From: an uncultured bacterium
GTDB lineage: Bacteria > Verrucomicrobiota > Kiritimatiellia > PWTM01
Direction: 5' to 3'
NCBI GenBank assembly: GCA_938010045.1
Contig: CALLFZ010000010.1
Span: 62,001-126,000 of the forward strand
DNA: 64,000 nt
This document shows, in pieces, positions 63,966-64,000 of this stretch (positions are counted from its first letter, which is position 1; the number at the start of each line of letters is the position of its first letter). The translations under genes and the position numbers were made by a program. The notes beneath the pieces were generated by a model that was not told where the DNA came from, searched no databases, and saw only the letters and a list, made by a program, of their open reading frames with translations.

Positions 63966-64000
63966 GCGCCCATTCTGCCCGGCGCAACGAAAAAGAAAAG

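Overview
This 64 kb window is high-GC bacterial chromosome. It looks like a member of the PVC group, most likely Kiritimatiellota or a related Verrucomicrobiota lineage. This is inferred from family content: a giant lamin-tail/CotH surface protein, a Tat-exported Gfo/Idh oxidoreductase, an FAD oxidoreductase with a golvesin-like tail beside a BNR-4 protein, a DUF1080 protein, and a pseudopilin cassette with a very large GspK-like member. LpxA and an outer-membrane barrel protein indicate a diderm cell envelope. No tRNA, rRNA or CRISPR array was seen. Genes are packed in operons with ATGA or GTGA stop/start overlaps, separated by unusually rich non-coding spacers.

Layout. 1-2208: a decayed glycyl-radical enzyme and its activase, then repeats. 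2209-8647 (minus): a housekeeping operon traR/dksA-like, lspA, miaA, hflX, radC, lpxA, followed by a Tat-signal Gfo/Idh gene. 8897-11667 (plus): a DUF1638 gene, a small unknown gene, thiM and thiE. 11668-12532: repeat-rich spacer. 12533-14362: a lipoprotein, a diacylglycerol-kinase-like protein and a barrel protein. 14363-17571: a gene graveyard with an IS3 orfA fragment and two broken genes. 17572-24670 (minus): mfd, an ABC polysaccharide exporter (permease and ATPase) and a large membrane protein. 25055-32260 (plus): trxB, an MsbA-type ABC transporter, a small membrane protein, a CHASE2 nucleotide cyclase, an MBL-fold hydrolase and an rRNA methyltransferase. 32895-36502: the FAD oxidoreductase and BNR-4 protein. 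36503-37710: a tandemly duplicated CTGTCCCC repeat array. 37711-44985: the 2,424-residue CotH/lamin-tail protein. 45447-51046 (plus): a parvulin-type isomerase, pheS, exbB, exbD and a long TPR protein. 51530-55403 (minus): a TPR lipoprotein, and a bile-acid-type symporter with a DUF1080 protein. 55596-61135 (plus): five genes resembling gspG-H-I-J-K, then yraN. 61241-63903 (minus): pyrE, a TrpB2-type enzyme and maf.

The most unusual signal is non-coding. Six spacers each hold a pair of TCC-N7-GGA palindromic half-sites. The two half-sites are separated by 19 bp in five copies and 18 bp in one, which puts their centres about three helical turns apart. They look like binding sites for one regulator or nucleoid protein, or a conserved RNA fold. 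A second signal is two arrays of GTGCCTGTCCCC in both orientations, each next to a degenerate GCGCTGTGGATTGT repeat. Both would repay a genome-wide search.
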